Below, in pieces: positions 35,390 through 46,377 of a DNA stretch of 64,000 nucleotides (position 1 is the first letter of the stretch; every line of letters begins with the position of its first letter). Made by a program: the position numbers and the translations under genes. Source of the DNA: Candidatus Thiosymbion sp. GTDB taxonomy: Bacteria > Pseudomonadota > Gammaproteobacteria > Chromatiales > Chromatiaceae. The notes under the pieces are model-generated. The model saw only the letters and a list, made by a program, of their open reading frames with translations. It ran no database searches and was not told the DNA's origin. The stretch lies in assembly GCA_018435665.1 (NCBI GenBank), contig JAHDND010000072.1, forward strand, positions 35,056 to 99,055, given 5' to 3'.

Positions 35390-36928
35390 ATGTGTATACT
35401 CTCGGCAACCTCTCCTGAATCCTGCCACGCCCCGCCGCTCTCCACGACCTTGAACCCGCTCAAACGCCTGGCCTCCCAGACCGCCATCTATGGCGTCAGC
35501 AGCGTCCTGGGGCGCTTTCTCAATTATCTCCTGGTCCCGCTCTATACCTACAGCTTCCTGCCGGCGGACTATGGGGTGGTGGTGGAGTTCTATGCCTACA
35601 TGGGCTTTCTGGCCGTGCTGCTGGCCTTCGGCCTGGAGACGGGCTACTTCCGCTTCCGGGAGGAGGGCGGGCGGTGCCCCGAGCTGGTCTTCGCCACGGT
35701 GCTACGTTTTCTGATCCTGGCCAACCTGGGCTTCTTCCTGCTGGCCTGGACCTACCGGGAACCCATCGCCACCCTGCTGCGCCATGCCGCTCACCCGGAG
35801 TATATCGTCTGGGTCGCCGCCATTCTCGCCCTCGACTCCGTGGGGGCCATCGCCTTCGCCCGGCTGCGGGCGGAGCAGAGGGCGGTGCGCTTCGCCCTGA
35901 TCAAGCTGACGGAGATCGGGGTCAATATCGCCCTCAACCTCTTTTTCATCCTCATTTGCCGCCAAGCCTTCGAGCGGGACCCCACCTCCTGGCTCGGCGG
36001 CCTCTGGGACCCGGCGATTGGCGTCGGCTATGTGTTTCTGGCCAACCTGGCGGCCAGCGCCCTCAAGCTGCTGCTGTTGGCGCCGGAATTGCGAGGGGTG
36101 ACGGCGGGCTTCGACCAGGGCCTGGCCCGGCGCCTGCTTGGCTATTCCCTGCCCATGGTGGCCATCGGTTTCGCGGGCATCGTCAACGACATGCTCGACC
36201 GGGCGGCCCTGAAGTTCCTGCTCCCCCACGACCCGGAGACCAACATGGCCCAGCTTGGCATCTACGGGGCCGTCTACAAGCTGTCCATCCTCATGAGCCT
36301 CTTCATTCAGGCCTTCCGTTACGCCGGCGAGCCCTTCTTCTTCGCCTACGCCCGCCAGGCGGGCTCCCGACGAATGTACGCCGAGGTAATGAATTGGTTC
36401 GTCATCTTCTGCGTCTTCATCTTCCTGCTGGTGAGTCTGTTCCTGGATCTCTTCCAGTACCTGATCGGGGCCGACTTCCGGGAGGGACTCTGGGTGGTGC
36501 CCATCCTACTGCTGGCCAACCTGCTACTGGGCATCTACATCAACCTCTCCATCTGGTACAAACTCACCGACCGGACCGGCCTGGGGGCCTGGGTGGCCCT
36601 CGCCGGGGCCCTGATCACGGCCAGCGCCCTGTACCTGTTGGTGCCCCGGTACAGCTTTGCCGGGGCGGCCTGGGCCCATCTGCTCTGCTATTCCTTCATG
36701 GTGACCCTCTCCTGGGCCCTGGGGCGGCGCTACTACCCGGTGCCTTACGACCTCAAGCGCATCCTCGGCTATATCGGCCTGGGCCTGGGCCTTTTCGCCG
36801 CCGCCCGCGCCCTGGAGGCCTGGCTGGGGGTCCCGTCCCTGGCGGCGGGGGTCCTGTGCCTGGCGGTGTACCTGGGTCTGGTGTGGAGGCTGGACGGCCG
36901 ATCGCTGCGCCAGCGGCAGCGGGGTTAG
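35390..36928 (+). CDS. Polysaccharide flippase/oligosaccharide exporter (MOP superfamily)
   Basis: A multi-span membrane protein of the Wzx-like flippase group, with about 12-14 hydrophobic helices. LKRLASQTAIYGVSSVLGRF and LNYLLVPLYTYSFLPADYGV near the N-terminus are typical. It would move a lipid-linked glycan across the inner membrane. The start is uncertain: ATG 35390 is listed, but a TTG at 35450 (LNPLKRLAS) fits the family better. No glycosyltransferase is adjacent; the nearest one is at 60.5 kb. The region before 35390 is a short divergent gap with pdxH. Confidence 0.8.
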   Translation: MCILSATSPESCHAPPLSTTLNPLKRLASQTAIYGVSSVLGRFLNYLLVPLYTYSFLPADYGVVVEFYAYMGFLAVLLAFGLETGYFRFREEGGRCPELVFATVLRFLILANLGFFLLAWTYREPIATLLRHAAHPEYIVWVAAILALDSVGAIAFARLRAEQRAVRFALIKLTEIGVNIALNLFFILICRQAFERDPTSWLGGLWDPAIGVGYVFLANLAASALKLLLLAPELRGVTAGFDQGLARRLLGYSLPMVAIGFAGIVNDMLDRAALKFLLPHDPETNMAQLGIYGAVYKLSILMSLFIQAFRYAGEPFFFAYARQAGSRRMYAEVMNWFVIFCVFIFLLVSLFLDLFQYLIGADFREGLWVVPILLLANLLLGIYINLSIWYKLTDRTGLGAWVALAGALITASALYLLVPRYSFAGAAWAHLLCYSFMVTLSWALGRRYYPVPYDLKRILGYIGLGLGLFAAARALEAWLGVPSLAAGVLCLAVYLGLVWRLDGRSLRQRQRG

Positions 36929-37071
36929 CCCATCGCGGCTGATGGGGTCCGGACCAACCTCGCGCTAGGCCAGTGGCTTGAGCCCTCAGCCATGGCGCCA
37001 AAACGGGGCCCGGAATAGACTGAAGCTCAGGGCGCCGTGACGCGCAATCACTCCACGATCAGAACAGGCCC

Positions 37072-38820
37072 ATGACCCCGCCCTTGAAAAAGCTGCCGAT
37101 CGGCATCCAGACCTTCCGTGAGATCATCACGGAGGGCTACACCTATGTCGACAAGACCAGCCATGCCCTGGCCATGGCCGAGGCGGGTAAGTATTACTTC
37201 CTGTCACGCCCCCGGCGCTTCGGCAAGAGCCTGTTCCTGGACACCCTCAAGGAGTTGTTCGAGGGCAGCGAGGATATCTTCCGGGGCCTGGCCATTCACG
37301 AGCGCTGGGACTGGACCCGCCGCCACCCGGTGATCCGGCTCGATTTCGCCGGGGGAGTGGTCCAGAGCCGGGCGGAACTCGATCAGGCCATCCGTGAGCT
37401 GCTGGCCCTCAATGAGCGGCGTCTGGGCCTGACCTGCGAAGCCAAAAGCCTGGCCGGCTGTTTCGCCGAGCTCATCATCCGCGCCCACGAGGCCAGCGGG
37501 CAGCGCGTCGTCGTCTTGGTGGACGAATACGACAAGCCCATTCTCGACAGCATCGACCAGCCGGCGCGGGCCGCGGAACTGCGCGAAGGGCTGAAGAACC
37601 TTTACTCCGCCATGAAGGCCCAGGACGCCCACCTCCAGTTCGTCTTCATGACCGGGGTGACCAAGTTCAGCAAGGTCAGCCTGTTCTCAGGCATCAATCA
37701 GCTCAACGACCTGACCCTCCACTCCCGCTTCGCCACCGTTTGCGGTTATACCCAGACTGACCTGGAGACCACCTTTGGCGCCCATCTGGCCGGGGTTGAC
37801 TGGGACCAGCTCAAGCGCTGGTACAACGGCTATGGATTTCTGGGCGAGCCGGTCTACAACCCCTTCGACATCCTCCTCTTCATAAATAACGACCGGCAAT
37901 ACCGCAATTACTGGTTCGAGACCGGCAGCCCCAGCTTTCTCATCAAACTGCTCCAGAAGGGACGCACCTTCCTGCCCGACCTGGAAAGGGTGGAGGCCAG
38001 CGAGGAGATTCTCGACTCCTTCGACATCGAACGTATCGATCCGGTGACGCTGCTGTTCCAGGCCGGTTACCTGACCATCGATCACATCCGTAATCCCTTT
38101 GGTCAGCTCCTGTTCGTGCTGCGGATTCCCAACCAGGAGGTGCGCCAGGCTCTGGCCAACCAACTGGCCGACGCCTACACCGGGCGTTTGCCGAGCGAAC
38201 GGCTGGGCTGGCAGAAGGGACTCCATGGCCCCCTGTCCCAGGGCGACGTCCCCAGTCTCATCGCCGCCATCCGCCGCCTCTTCGCCGGCATCCCCTGGCA
38301 AAATTTCCGGAACAACGACCTTTCGAAGGCCGAGGGCTATTTCGCCAGCGTCCTCTACGCCTTCTTCGCCAGCCTCAACGCCGAGATCATTCCCGAGGAC
38401 GTCAGTAACCACGGCCAGGTGGACCTGACCGTCAAGCTCGCCGACTACATTTACGTCATCGAGATCAAGGTGCGCCATCCGATCGGCGCCGGCCGGTCGG
38501 CGAGCGGGGTAGGGGAGGGTATCCTGCTTGAGGGCGAGGACGGGATCAGGACCCGAGACGAGGCTAGCTTCGGTCCCCCTGTCGGTGACTTGTCCTCCCT
38601 CGTCCCCGCGGCGGCACCGACGACAACCCCGGGCGAATCGCCCGCCGCCACCAACCCGGCCCTGGCGCAGATCCGCGCCCGTGACTACAGCGCCAAATAC
38701 CGTGGCCTGCCCGGCCGGGGCCTGTTCGAGCTCGGCCTGGTGTTCGACCGGCAGGACCGCACCCTGGTCCAGGCCGATTGGCAAGCCCTCTTCCAAGCCC
38801 CGTCCCGTCCCCTGTCCTGA
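37072..38820 (+). CDS. AAA-ATPase-like protein with C-terminal PD-(D/E)XK nuclease domain
   Basis: A 582-aa member of the large AAA-ATPase_like (PF09820) plus PDDEXK_9 family. The N-terminal KLPIGIQTFREIITEGYTYV and Walker-A-like SRPRRFGKSLFL begin the ATPase, with Walker B VVVLVDEYDKPILD near residue 155. The C-terminal nuclease has DLTVKLADYIYVIEIKV (D...ExK). Between that strand and NPALAQIRARDYSAKYRG, normally nearly adjacent, about 60 residues of low-complexity sequence (38473-38652) are inserted in frame. Members are often multi-copy and linked to mobile DNA; their function is not established. It stands alone. Confidence 0.82.
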   Translation: MTPPLKKLPIGIQTFREIITEGYTYVDKTSHALAMAEAGKYYFLSRPRRFGKSLFLDTLKELFEGSEDIFRGLAIHERWDWTRRHPVIRLDFAGGVVQSRAELDQAIRELLALNERRLGLTCEAKSLAGCFAELIIRAHEASGQRVVVLVDEYDKPILDSIDQPARAAELREGLKNLYSAMKAQDAHLQFVFMTGVTKFSKVSLFSGINQLNDLTLHSRFATVCGYTQTDLETTFGAHLAGVDWDQLKRWYNGYGFLGEPVYNPFDILLFINNDRQYRNYWFETGSPSFLIKLLQKGRTFLPDLERVEASEEILDSFDIERIDPVTLLFQAGYLTIDHIRNPFGQLLFVLRIPNQEVRQALANQLADAYTGRLPSERLGWQKGLHGPLSQGDVPSLIAAIRRLFAGIPWQNFRNNDLSKAEGYFASVLYAFFASLNAEIIPEDVSNHGQVDLTVKLADYIYVIEIKVRHPIGAGRSASGVGEGILLEGEDGIRTRDEASFGPPVGDLSSLVPAAAPTTTPGESPAATNPALAQIRARDYSAKYRGLPGRGLFELGLVFDRQDRTLVQADWQALFQAPSRPLS

Positions 38821-38902
38821 GTCATGGACAGAAGGGCCTCCTTCTGCAATCATCCCCACCTTTGCCGAGCGGGCTGACGAAGGGGCCGCGCGAGTCCTTG
38901 AT

Positions 38903-39088
38903 ATGTGGCACGATCTATGGGTAGCGCTGGCGCTGGTCTTTGTCATCGAGGGTATCTGGCCCTTTCTCAACCCGGCGGGGATCAAGCGCGTCTGGCGGAA
39001 CATGGCCGAACAGGACGATGGCTCCCTGCGGGTGGCTGGCCTCATCAGCATGGTGGCGGGCGTCGGCCTGCTGTACCTGGTCAACTGA
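38903..39088 (+). CDS. DUF2065 small membrane protein (YjeT family)
   Basis: A 61-aa inner-membrane protein with two helices (LWVALALVFVIEGIWPFL and ISMVAGVGLLYLVN) flanking a short basic loop (GIKRVWRNM). MWHDLWVALALVFVIEG is typical of YjeT. In gammaproteobacteria this gene normally lies between hflC and hisZ/purA; here hisZ follows 22 bp later, but hflK and hflC are absent upstream. Function unknown. Confidence 0.88.
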   Translation: MWHDLWVALALVFVIEGIWPFLNPAGIKRVWRNMAEQDDGSLRVAGLISMVAGVGLLYLVN

Positions 39089-39110
39089 GCCCGGACGGAT
39101 CGAGGCGCGT

Positions 39111-40295
39111 ATGTTAGGGGAACGCTGGCTGTTGCCGGCCGGTATCGAGGAGGCCCTGCCGTCCCAGGCCCGCATCATCGAGGGGTTGCGCCGCGACCTG
39201 CTCGATCTTTACCAGTCCTGGGGCTACGAACTGGTCATGCCCCCCTTCATCGACTATCTGGAGTCGTTGCTCACCGGCACTGGCCACGATCTGGATCTCC
39301 AGACCTTCAAGCTCACGGATCAGGAGACGGGCCGGCTGTTGGGCGTCCGCGCCGACATGACGCCCCAGGTGGCGCGCATGGATGCCCATCAGTTGCGGCG
39401 CGAGGGGCCGACCCGGCTCTGTTATTTGGGCACCGTTCTCCATACCCGTTCCGATGGCTTCGCTGGCACCCGTAGCCCCCTCCAGGTCGGGGCCGAGATC
39501 TACGGCCACTCCGGCGCCGCCAGCGAACTCGAGATCCTGCGCCTGGTGCTCCTCACCCTGGAGCGGGCCGGGATCGGTAATGCCTACCTGGACCTGGGGC
39601 ACGTCGGCATCTACCGTGGCCTGGCCCGCCAGGCCGGGCTGACGCCCGACCAGGAACTGACCCTGTTCGAGGCCTTGCAACGCAAGGCCATCCCGGAGGT
39701 GACGGAGTTGATCGCCGCCTGGGGGCTGAGGGCTCCCCTGGCCGACATGCTCCTGGCCCTGGCGGACCTGAACGGCGACGACGCCCTGGAGCGGGCCGCC
39801 CGGGTCTTGGCCCCGGCGGAGCCCGAGGTGCGCGAGGCCCTGTACCACCTGGCCCGGCTGCGGGATGGCCTCAACACCTGGCTCCCGGCGGTGCCGGTCC
39901 ACTTCGACCTGGCCGAACTGCGGGGCTATCACTACAAAACGGGGGTGGTGTTCGCCGCCTTCGTCCCCGGCTGGGGACAGGAGGTCGCCCGCGGGGGTCG
40001 CTACGACGACATCGGCCGGGTCTTTGGCCGCGCCCGTCCCGCCGTGGGCTTCAGCAGCGACCTCAAGGGTCTGCTGCGCCAGGGCCAGGACCTGAGCGAC
40101 CGGTACCGACCAACCCCGGGGGTCTTCGCCCCCTGGTCGCCGGACCCGACCCTGGGCGCCGAGATCGAGGCCCTGCGCGCCAGCGGCGCGCGGGTGGTCA
40201 CCGAACTCCCGGGTCAGCCGGGGGGCGCCCGCGAGGCCGGCTGCGCCGAGCAATTGGTTTTCGAGGGGGGGCGCTGGCAGCGGCGGCCGGTCTGA
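39111..40295 (+). CDS. hisZ: HisZ, ATP phosphoribosyltransferase regulatory subunit
   Basis: A paralogue of histidyl-tRNA synthetase that activates the short-form HisG in histidine synthesis. The class II aminoacyl-tRNA-synthetase-like core shows LLPAGIEEALPSQARIIEGL, GYELVMPPFIDYLESLL and RADMTPQVARMDAH, and later GYHYKTGVVFAAFVPG with RGGRYDDIGRVFGR. At 394 aa it lacks the anticodon-binding domain of true HisRS, as expected for HisZ. It lies between the DUF2065 gene and purA. Confidence 0.93.
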   Translation: MLGERWLLPAGIEEALPSQARIIEGLRRDLLDLYQSWGYELVMPPFIDYLESLLTGTGHDLDLQTFKLTDQETGRLLGVRADMTPQVARMDAHQLRREGPTRLCYLGTVLHTRSDGFAGTRSPLQVGAEIYGHSGAASELEILRLVLLTLERAGIGNAYLDLGHVGIYRGLARQAGLTPDQELTLFEALQRKAIPEVTELIAAWGLRAPLADMLLALADLNGDDALERAARVLAPAEPEVREALYHLARLRDGLNTWLPAVPVHFDLAELRGYHYKTGVVFAAFVPGWGQEVARGGRYDDIGRVFGRARPAVGFSSDLKGLLRQGQDLSDRYRPTPGVFAPWSPDPTLGAEIEALRASGARVVTELPGQPGGAREAGCAEQLVFEGGRWQRRPV

Positions 40296-40344
40296 GCCGG
40301 GGCCGCCGCGCACGGCGCGGCACTCAACAACAACGAGCGATTGA

Positions 40345-41646
<1,302 letters not shown>

Positions 41647-41824
41647 CGCCCAGGCGGTCCGTCCGGGTGGTGTGGCGCGGGCCGGGTGAGAAGGACCGCG
41701 GCCCCCGGCCGGGCCGGCGGCCTCACCCCTGGACGGGGGATCGGCGGGTTCCCCTGGGGCCTGGTTCACCTTCGATCACCGTTCCTTAGGATTGCAGGTA
41801 ACCGTTCAGACCCCCTCTCCCCAA

Positions 41825-41847
41825 CCCTCCCCCGCCAGGGGGGAGGG
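41825..41847. repeat. CT/GA-rich hairpin repeat between purA and oadG
   Basis: CCCTCCCCC (41825-41833) pairs with GGGGGAGGG (41839-41847), set in the context CCCCCTCTCCCCAACCC. This type of sequence is a common dispersed intergenic hairpin in proteobacteria. The 296-bp gap 41647-41942 shows nothing else. Confidence 0.5.
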
Positions 41848-41942
41848 AGCTGGAGAATCCGCGGCTTATGCCGTAGAAGTTGCCTCTGTTCAAGCTGCCT
41901 CTCGCGCGTGAGGGGCCTGAACGATGACGATTGGAGAAGCCT

Positions 41943-42227
41943 ATGGTGCCCGTAACGGATCTGTTACTGGAAGGTGTCCGGCTGATGCTGATCGGCATGG
42001 GCATCGTCTACGCCTTCCTGCTCTTGCTGGTGGCTATCCTGCGCCTCCTGTCCCAGGCCACCCAGCGCTGGGCCCCCACGCCGCCGCCGGCACCCGTTGC
42101 CGTGAGCGGGGCGGGACCGGCCCCGGACCCATCACGGGCCGGGGTGAACACCGGGCTCCCCGGGGAACTGCTGGCGGTCATCGCCGCCGCCGTCAGCCGT
42201 TATCGCCAGGACCATCCACCCCAGTGA
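41943..42227 (+). CDS. oadG: Oxaloacetate decarboxylase gamma chain
   Basis: Small membrane subunit that assembles the OadGAB sodium pump and binds zinc at its C-terminus. The 94-aa product has one membrane helix ([20 protein letters not shown]) and a Pro/Ala-rich cytosolic tail ending in [17 protein letters not shown], the family signature. GGAG at 41933-41936 supports the ATG at 41943. It is followed by oadA and oadB in the canonical order. Confidence 0.9.
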   Translation: MVPVTDLLLEGVRLMLIGMGIVYAFLLLLVAILRLLSQATQRWAPTPPPAPVAVSGAGPAPDPSRAGVNTGLPGELLAVIAAAVSRYRQDHPPQ

Positions 42228-42384
42228 CCCGGAAGGCGATGGCCCTCGCGGCCCCCCACCGTGGAACCGGCAAGCGGCTGGCTGGAACCTGGCGTGGTGC
42301 CGGCGCCGGCGTAGGCGCGAAGCCGGCCTGGAACCGGCCGCCGTCCCGCCTCCCCCTCTATTGCCGCCCTTCTGGAGAAAGCGC

Positions 42385-44343
42385 ATGAATCCGTCCAGCA
42401 AGCCGGAAAAGTCATCAGCCGCCCCCACCGATGACAGGAGCGCCGCCGCGCCCCTGAAGCCCCTGGGGATCACCGATGTCGTCCTGCGCGACGCGCACCA
42501 GTCCCTCCTGGCCACGCGCCTGCGGATCGAGGACATGCTGCCCATCGCGGCGGAACTGGACGCCGTCGGTTACTGGTCCCTGGAGACCTGGGGCGGGGCC
42601 ACCTTCGATGCCTGCATCCGCTATCTGGGGGAGGACCCCTGGGAACGGCTGCGCCTGCTCAAGGCCGCCATGCCCAACACCCCGCAGCAGATGCTGTTGC
42701 GTGCCCAGAACCTGCTCGGCTATCGCCACTATGCCGACGATGTGGTGCAACGTTTCGTCGAGCGGGCGGTGGACAACGGCATGGACGTCTTCCGCATCTT
42801 CGACGCCATGAACGACCTGCGGAACTTCCAGGCAGCCATCCGGGCGACCCTGGCCTGTGGCAAGCATGCCCAGGGGACCCTGTCCTATACCGTCAGCCCG
42901 GTGCATGACCTCCAGTATTGGCTGGACATGGCCCGGCGCCTGGAGGACCTGGGCAGCCACTCTCTCTGCATCAAGGACATGGCCGGGCTCATGAAGCCCT
43001 ACGTGGCCGAGGAACTGGTCAGTCGCCTCAAGGAGTCCTGCGCCCTGCCCATCGCCATGCAGTGCCACGCCACCACTGGCATGAGCACCGCCGCCATCCT
43101 CAAGGCGGCGGAGGCGGGGATCGACATGGTCGACACCGCCATCTCTTCCATGAGCATGACCTATGGCCATTCGCCCACCGAGTCCATCGTCGCCATCCTC
43201 CAGGGCACGGCCCGGGATACCGGGCTGGACCTGAAGCGCCTGGAGGGCATCGCCGCCTACTTCCGGGAGGTGCGCAAGAAGTACGCCAAGTTTGAGGGCT
43301 CCCTCAAGGGCATCGACTCGCGCATCCTGGTCGCCCAGGTCCCTGGCGGCATGCTGACCAACATGGAAAGCCAACTCAAGGAGCAGGGGGCCAGCACCCG
43401 TTTCGACGAGGTCTTGGCGGAGATCCCCCGGGTGCGCGAGGACCTGGGCTACATCGCCCTGGTCACCCCCACCTCCCAGATCGTCGGCACCCAGGCGGTG
43501 CTCAACGTCCTGACGGGGGAGCGGTACCAGACCATCACCAAGGAGACCGCCGGCGTCCTGCGCGGCGAATACGGCACCACCCCGGCCCCAGTCAACGCCG
43601 AGCTCCAGGCCCGGGTCCTCGCCGCCGGCGAGGAGCCGATCACCTGTCGTCCAGCGGACAAGTTGAGCCCGGAGATGGACCGCCTCACCACCGAACTGGA
43701 GGGCCTGGCCCGGGACAAGGGCATCGAGTTGGCCCCGGCGGTGGTGGACGATGTCCTGATCTATGCCCTCTTCCCGCAGGTGGGGCTCAAGTTCCTGGAA
43801 AATCGCGGCAACCCGGCCGCCTTCGAGTCGCCCCCCTGGCAGGGGAGCGGGACTGTCGCCCCGCCCGCGGGGGCGCCAGGGCCGGGTGCCGGGGCGCCTT
43901 CGCCGGTGGCGGCTGGCGGCAGTGGCCAAGGGGCCAGCGCCAGCGGCGCTGGCGGCGCCCCGGTCCCGGGCGCGCCCGAGGCCTACCGCATCGAGGTCAA
44001 TGGCCACGTCTATGACGTCCTGGTCAGCCCCCAGGGGGCGCTCCAGGTCAGTGCCGGCGGGAGCGGGGCCTCGGCGCCGACGCCAGCGCCTCTCCTGGGC
44101 CATCCCGCCCACTTGGCTGATGGCGGTACCGCAACCCCCGTGCCTTCCCCCCTGGCGGGCCATATCGTCAGGCTCAAGGTCAAGGCCGGCCAGGCCGTCC
44201 AGTCCGGTGAGGTGCTCCTCATCCTGGAGGCCATGAAGATGGAGACCGAAATCCGCGCCCCTGCGGCGGGGACCGTCCAGACGGTCTGCGTCAAGGAGGG
44301 CGACGGTGTCCAGGTCGGCGATGCCCTGATCCTGCTGGCCTAA
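42385..44343 (+). CDS. oadA: Oxaloacetate decarboxylase alpha chain (biotin-carrying)
   Basis: Carboxyltransferase that moves CO2 from oxaloacetate to biotin. The 652-aa product has an HMGL-like barrel ([20 protein letters not shown] at the active site, MQCHATTG with metal-binding His), the PYC/OADA conserved domain, an Ala/Gly/Pro-rich linker (about 475-590) and a biotinyl domain with EAMKME, where K618 is biotinylated. GGAGA lies 10 bp before the ATG. Together with oadB it forms a sodium-exporting decarboxylase. The linker contains several runs of [16 protein letters not shown] sequence. Confidence 0.95.
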   Translation: MNPSSKPEKSSAAPTDDRSAAAPLKPLGITDVVLRDAHQSLLATRLRIEDMLPIAAELDAVGYWSLETWGGATFDACIRYLGEDPWERLRLLKAAMPNTPQQMLLRAQNLLGYRHYADDVVQRFVERAVDNGMDVFRIFDAMNDLRNFQAAIRATLACGKHAQGTLSYTVSPVHDLQYWLDMARRLEDLGSHSLCIKDMAGLMKPYVAEELVSRLKESCALPIAMQCHATTGMSTAAILKAAEAGIDMVDTAISSMSMTYGHSPTESIVAILQGTARDTGLDLKRLEGIAAYFREVRKKYAKFEGSLKGIDSRILVAQVPGGMLTNMESQLKEQGASTRFDEVLAEIPRVREDLGYIALVTPTSQIVGTQAVLNVLTGERYQTITKETAGVLRGEYGTTPAPVNAELQARVLAAGEEPITCRPADKLSPEMDRLTTELEGLARDKGIELAPAVVDDVLIYALFPQVGLKFLENRGNPAAFESPPWQGSGTVAPPAGAPGPGAGAPSPVAAGGSGQGASASGAGGAPVPGAPEAYRIEVNGHVYDVLVSPQGALQVSAGGSGASAPTPAPLLGHPAHLADGGTATPVPSPLAGHIVRLKVKAGQAVQSGEVLLILEAMKMETEIRAPAAGTVQTVCVKEGDGVQVGDALILLA

Positions 44344-44346
44344 GGC

Positions 44347-45477
44347 ATGGACGAACTGCTCAAACTCTGGCAATCCATGGGGATTGCCAACCTGGAGTGG
44401 GGTCAGGCCCTGATGATGGGGGTCGGTGGCCTGCTCATCTGGCTGGCCATCGCCCGCAAGTTCGAACCCCTGCTGCTGGTACCCATCGGCTTTGGCGCCC
44501 TGCTCAGCAACATCCCTCTGGCGGGGATCGGTGGTCCGGACGGCCTCATTGGACTGATCTACAGCGCCGGCATCGAGACCGGGGTCTTCCCCCTGCTGAT
44601 CTTCATGGGGGTGGGCGCCCTGACCGACTTTAGCGCCCTCATCGCCCGGCCCTCGACCCTGCTGCTGGGGGCGGCGGCTCAGTTCGGCATCTTTGCCACC
44701 CTCATTGGCGCCCTGGCCCTCAATGCCATCCCGGGCTTCGACTTCACCCTGCGCGAGGCGGCCTCCATCGCCATCATCGGCGGGGCGGACGGGCCCACCG
44801 CCATCTTCCTCGCCTCGCGCCTGGCCCCGGACCTGCTCGGCGCCATCGCCGTGGCGGCTTACTCCTACATGGCCCTGGTCCCCATCATCCAGCCGCCCAT
44901 CATGCGCGCCCTCACCACCCGGGAGGAGCGGGCCGTCGTCATGGCCCAGTTACGCCCAGTGTCACGCCTGGAAAAGCTGCTCTTTCCCCTGGCGGTCCTG
45001 GCCCTCTGCGCCCTGCTGCTGCCCGCCGCGGCGCCCCTCATCGGCATGCTCACCCTCGGCAATCTGCTGCGGGAGGCCGGGGTGGTGGAGCGCCTCAGCC
45101 GTGCCGCCCAGAACGAGGTCATCAACGTCGTCACCCTGCTCCTGGGACTGGCGGTGGGTTCCAAGCTCTCCGCCGACAAGTTCCTCACCCTGGAGACCCT
45201 TGGCATCCTGGTCCTGGGCGCCCTGGCCTTCGCCATCGGCACGGCGGCGGGGGTGCTGATGGGCAAGCTCATGCACCGCCTCACCGGCGGTCAGGTCAAC
45301 CCCCTCATCGGCGCCGCCGGCGTCTCCGCCGTGCCCATGGCGGCGCGGGTGGTCAACAAGGTGGGCCAGGAGGTCGATCACCATAACTTCCTGCTCATGC
45401 ACGCCATGGGCCCCAACGTCGCCGGGGTCATTGGCTCCGCCGTCGCCGCCGGGGTCCTGCTGGCCCTGGTGCCCTAG
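44347..45477 (+). CDS. oadB: Oxaloacetate decarboxylase beta chain (Na+ pump)
   Basis: Integral membrane subunit that decarboxylates carboxybiotin and exports sodium. The 376 aa form about nine helices. [15 protein letters not shown] carries the conserved Asp of the Na+ path and [20 protein letters not shown] is the C-terminal signature. It begins 3 bp after oadA, completing a compact oadGAB operon. Confidence 0.95.
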   Translation: MDELLKLWQSMGIANLEWGQALMMGVGGLLIWLAIARKFEPLLLVPIGFGALLSNIPLAGIGGPDGLIGLIYSAGIETGVFPLLIFMGVGALTDFSALIARPSTLLLGAAAQFGIFATLIGALALNAIPGFDFTLREAASIAIIGGADGPTAIFLASRLAPDLLGAIAVAAYSYMALVPIIQPPIMRALTTREERAVVMAQLRPVSRLEKLLFPLAVLALCALLLPAAAPLIGMLTLGNLLREAGVVERLSRAAQNEVINVVTLLLGLAVGSKLSADKFLTLETLGILVLGALAFAIGTAAGVLMGKLMHRLTGGQVNPLIGAAGVSAVPMAARVVNKVGQEVDHHNFLLMHAMGPNVAGVIGSAVAAGVLLALVP

Positions 45478-45496
45478 CCGGGTATAGCATGCCGAT

Positions 45497-45524
45497 TTGA
45501 CGCTGGGGCGGGGGGCTGCATAAA
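45497..45524 (+). promoter_or_regulatory. Candidate promoter for the yceD-rpmF-fab operon
   Basis: TTGACG (45497-45502) and CATAAA (45519-45524) are separated by 16 bp. The ATG of the YceD gene follows only 11 bp after the -10 and has no Shine-Dalgarno, so if this promoter is used the first message would be nearly leaderless. Confidence 0.4.
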
Positions 45525-45535
45525 CTACGCGGCTT

Positions 45536-46057
45536 ATGTTTGCCCCACTGCCCGAGCTGATCGACCCCTGGCGCGCCGTCGAGGCGGGGGCCGAGTTTCG
45601 CGGCAGCCTCCCCTTGTCGCGGATGCCCAGGCTGAGGGAGTCGCTTCGGGCCTCAGCCGGTGAGGCGCGGTTCCATCTGGCCTTCTCTCGTGATCCGGAG
45701 GGGCGCGGCCTTCTCCATGGCGAGATCGAGGCCAGCCTGGTCCTGACCTGCCAACGTTGCCTGGAGGCGTTGGAATTCCCGGTCCTGGCCACTCTGGATC
45801 TGGCCCTGGTGTCCGGCCTCGACGAGGCGGGGTTGCTGCCGGAGGACCTGGATCCCCTGCTGGTTCCCGCGGAGCATCTGCGCCTGGCCGACCTGATCGA
45901 GGACGAGTTGCTCCTGGCCCTGCCGCAGATCCCCCGTCACGAACCGGGTGATTGTCCCGCGGGCGGTCGGGGCTGGACATCCGAGGTCGCCGGGCAACCG
46001 GTGGCGGAGGGTCCCCACCCCTTTGCCATGCTGGGCAATCTCAAGTCGACCCGGTGA
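45536..46057 (+). CDS. yceD: YceD/DUF177 family protein
   Basis: A 173-aa protein of the YceD family, nearly always found just before rpmF and connected with 23S rRNA/50S assembly in some organisms. The conserved zinc-like motif LTCQRCLEALEFPV and the acidic EDELLLALPQIPRH are present. rpmF follows 93 bp downstream. Confidence 0.9.
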   Translation: MFAPLPELIDPWRAVEAGAEFRGSLPLSRMPRLRESLRASAGEARFHLAFSRDPEGRGLLHGEIEASLVLTCQRCLEALEFPVLATLDLALVSGLDEAGLLPEDLDPLLVPAEHLRLADLIEDELLLALPQIPRHEPGDCPAGGRGWTSEVAGQPVAEGPHPFAMLGNLKSTR

Positions 46058-46150
46058 AACCGGAAATTGATGGGCGATGACTAACACTGTTTTAACGCGG
46101 GTACCGGCCCCTCCCGGGGTCCCGGTCATCCCCGATGCACGGAGATAACC

Positions 46151-46327
46151 ATGGCTGTTCCTCAAAATCGCAAGACCTCCTCCAAGCGCGACATGCGTCG
46201 CTCCCACGATGCCCTGACTGGTCCGACCCTCTCGGTCGAGCGGCAGAGCGGGGAGGTCCATCGCCGTCATCACGTCTCGGCGGATGGCTTCTATCGTGGG
46301 CGCAAGGTGATCGACACCAAGGACTGA
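46151..46327 (+). CDS. rpmF: 50S ribosomal protein L32
   Basis: A 58-aa basic protein starting [20 protein letters not shown], the universal L32 N-terminus. The zinc-binding cysteines of some L32 forms are absent, so this is the Cys-minus type also found in E. coli. GGAGA at 46141-46145 is the ribosome site. It sits between yceD and plsX, the classical arrangement. Confidence 0.96.
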   Translation: MAVPQNRKTSSKRDMRRSHDALTGPTLSVERQSGEVHRRHHVSADGFYRGRKVIDTKD

Positions 46328-46377
46328 TTATCCCCACCCTGCGCTGACGTGGTATCCGGGTCGTGCCGGGAGGTCTC

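Noticed and set aside
37687..39084. 465-aa minus-strand frame opposite the AAA-ATPase-like gene and DUF2065
   Set aside because: It spans two real genes on the other strand and is compositionally a shadow.
42415..44373. 652-aa minus-strand open frame opposite oadA
   Set aside because: Mirror of the oadA codon pattern with low-complexity composition; oadA is unambiguous.
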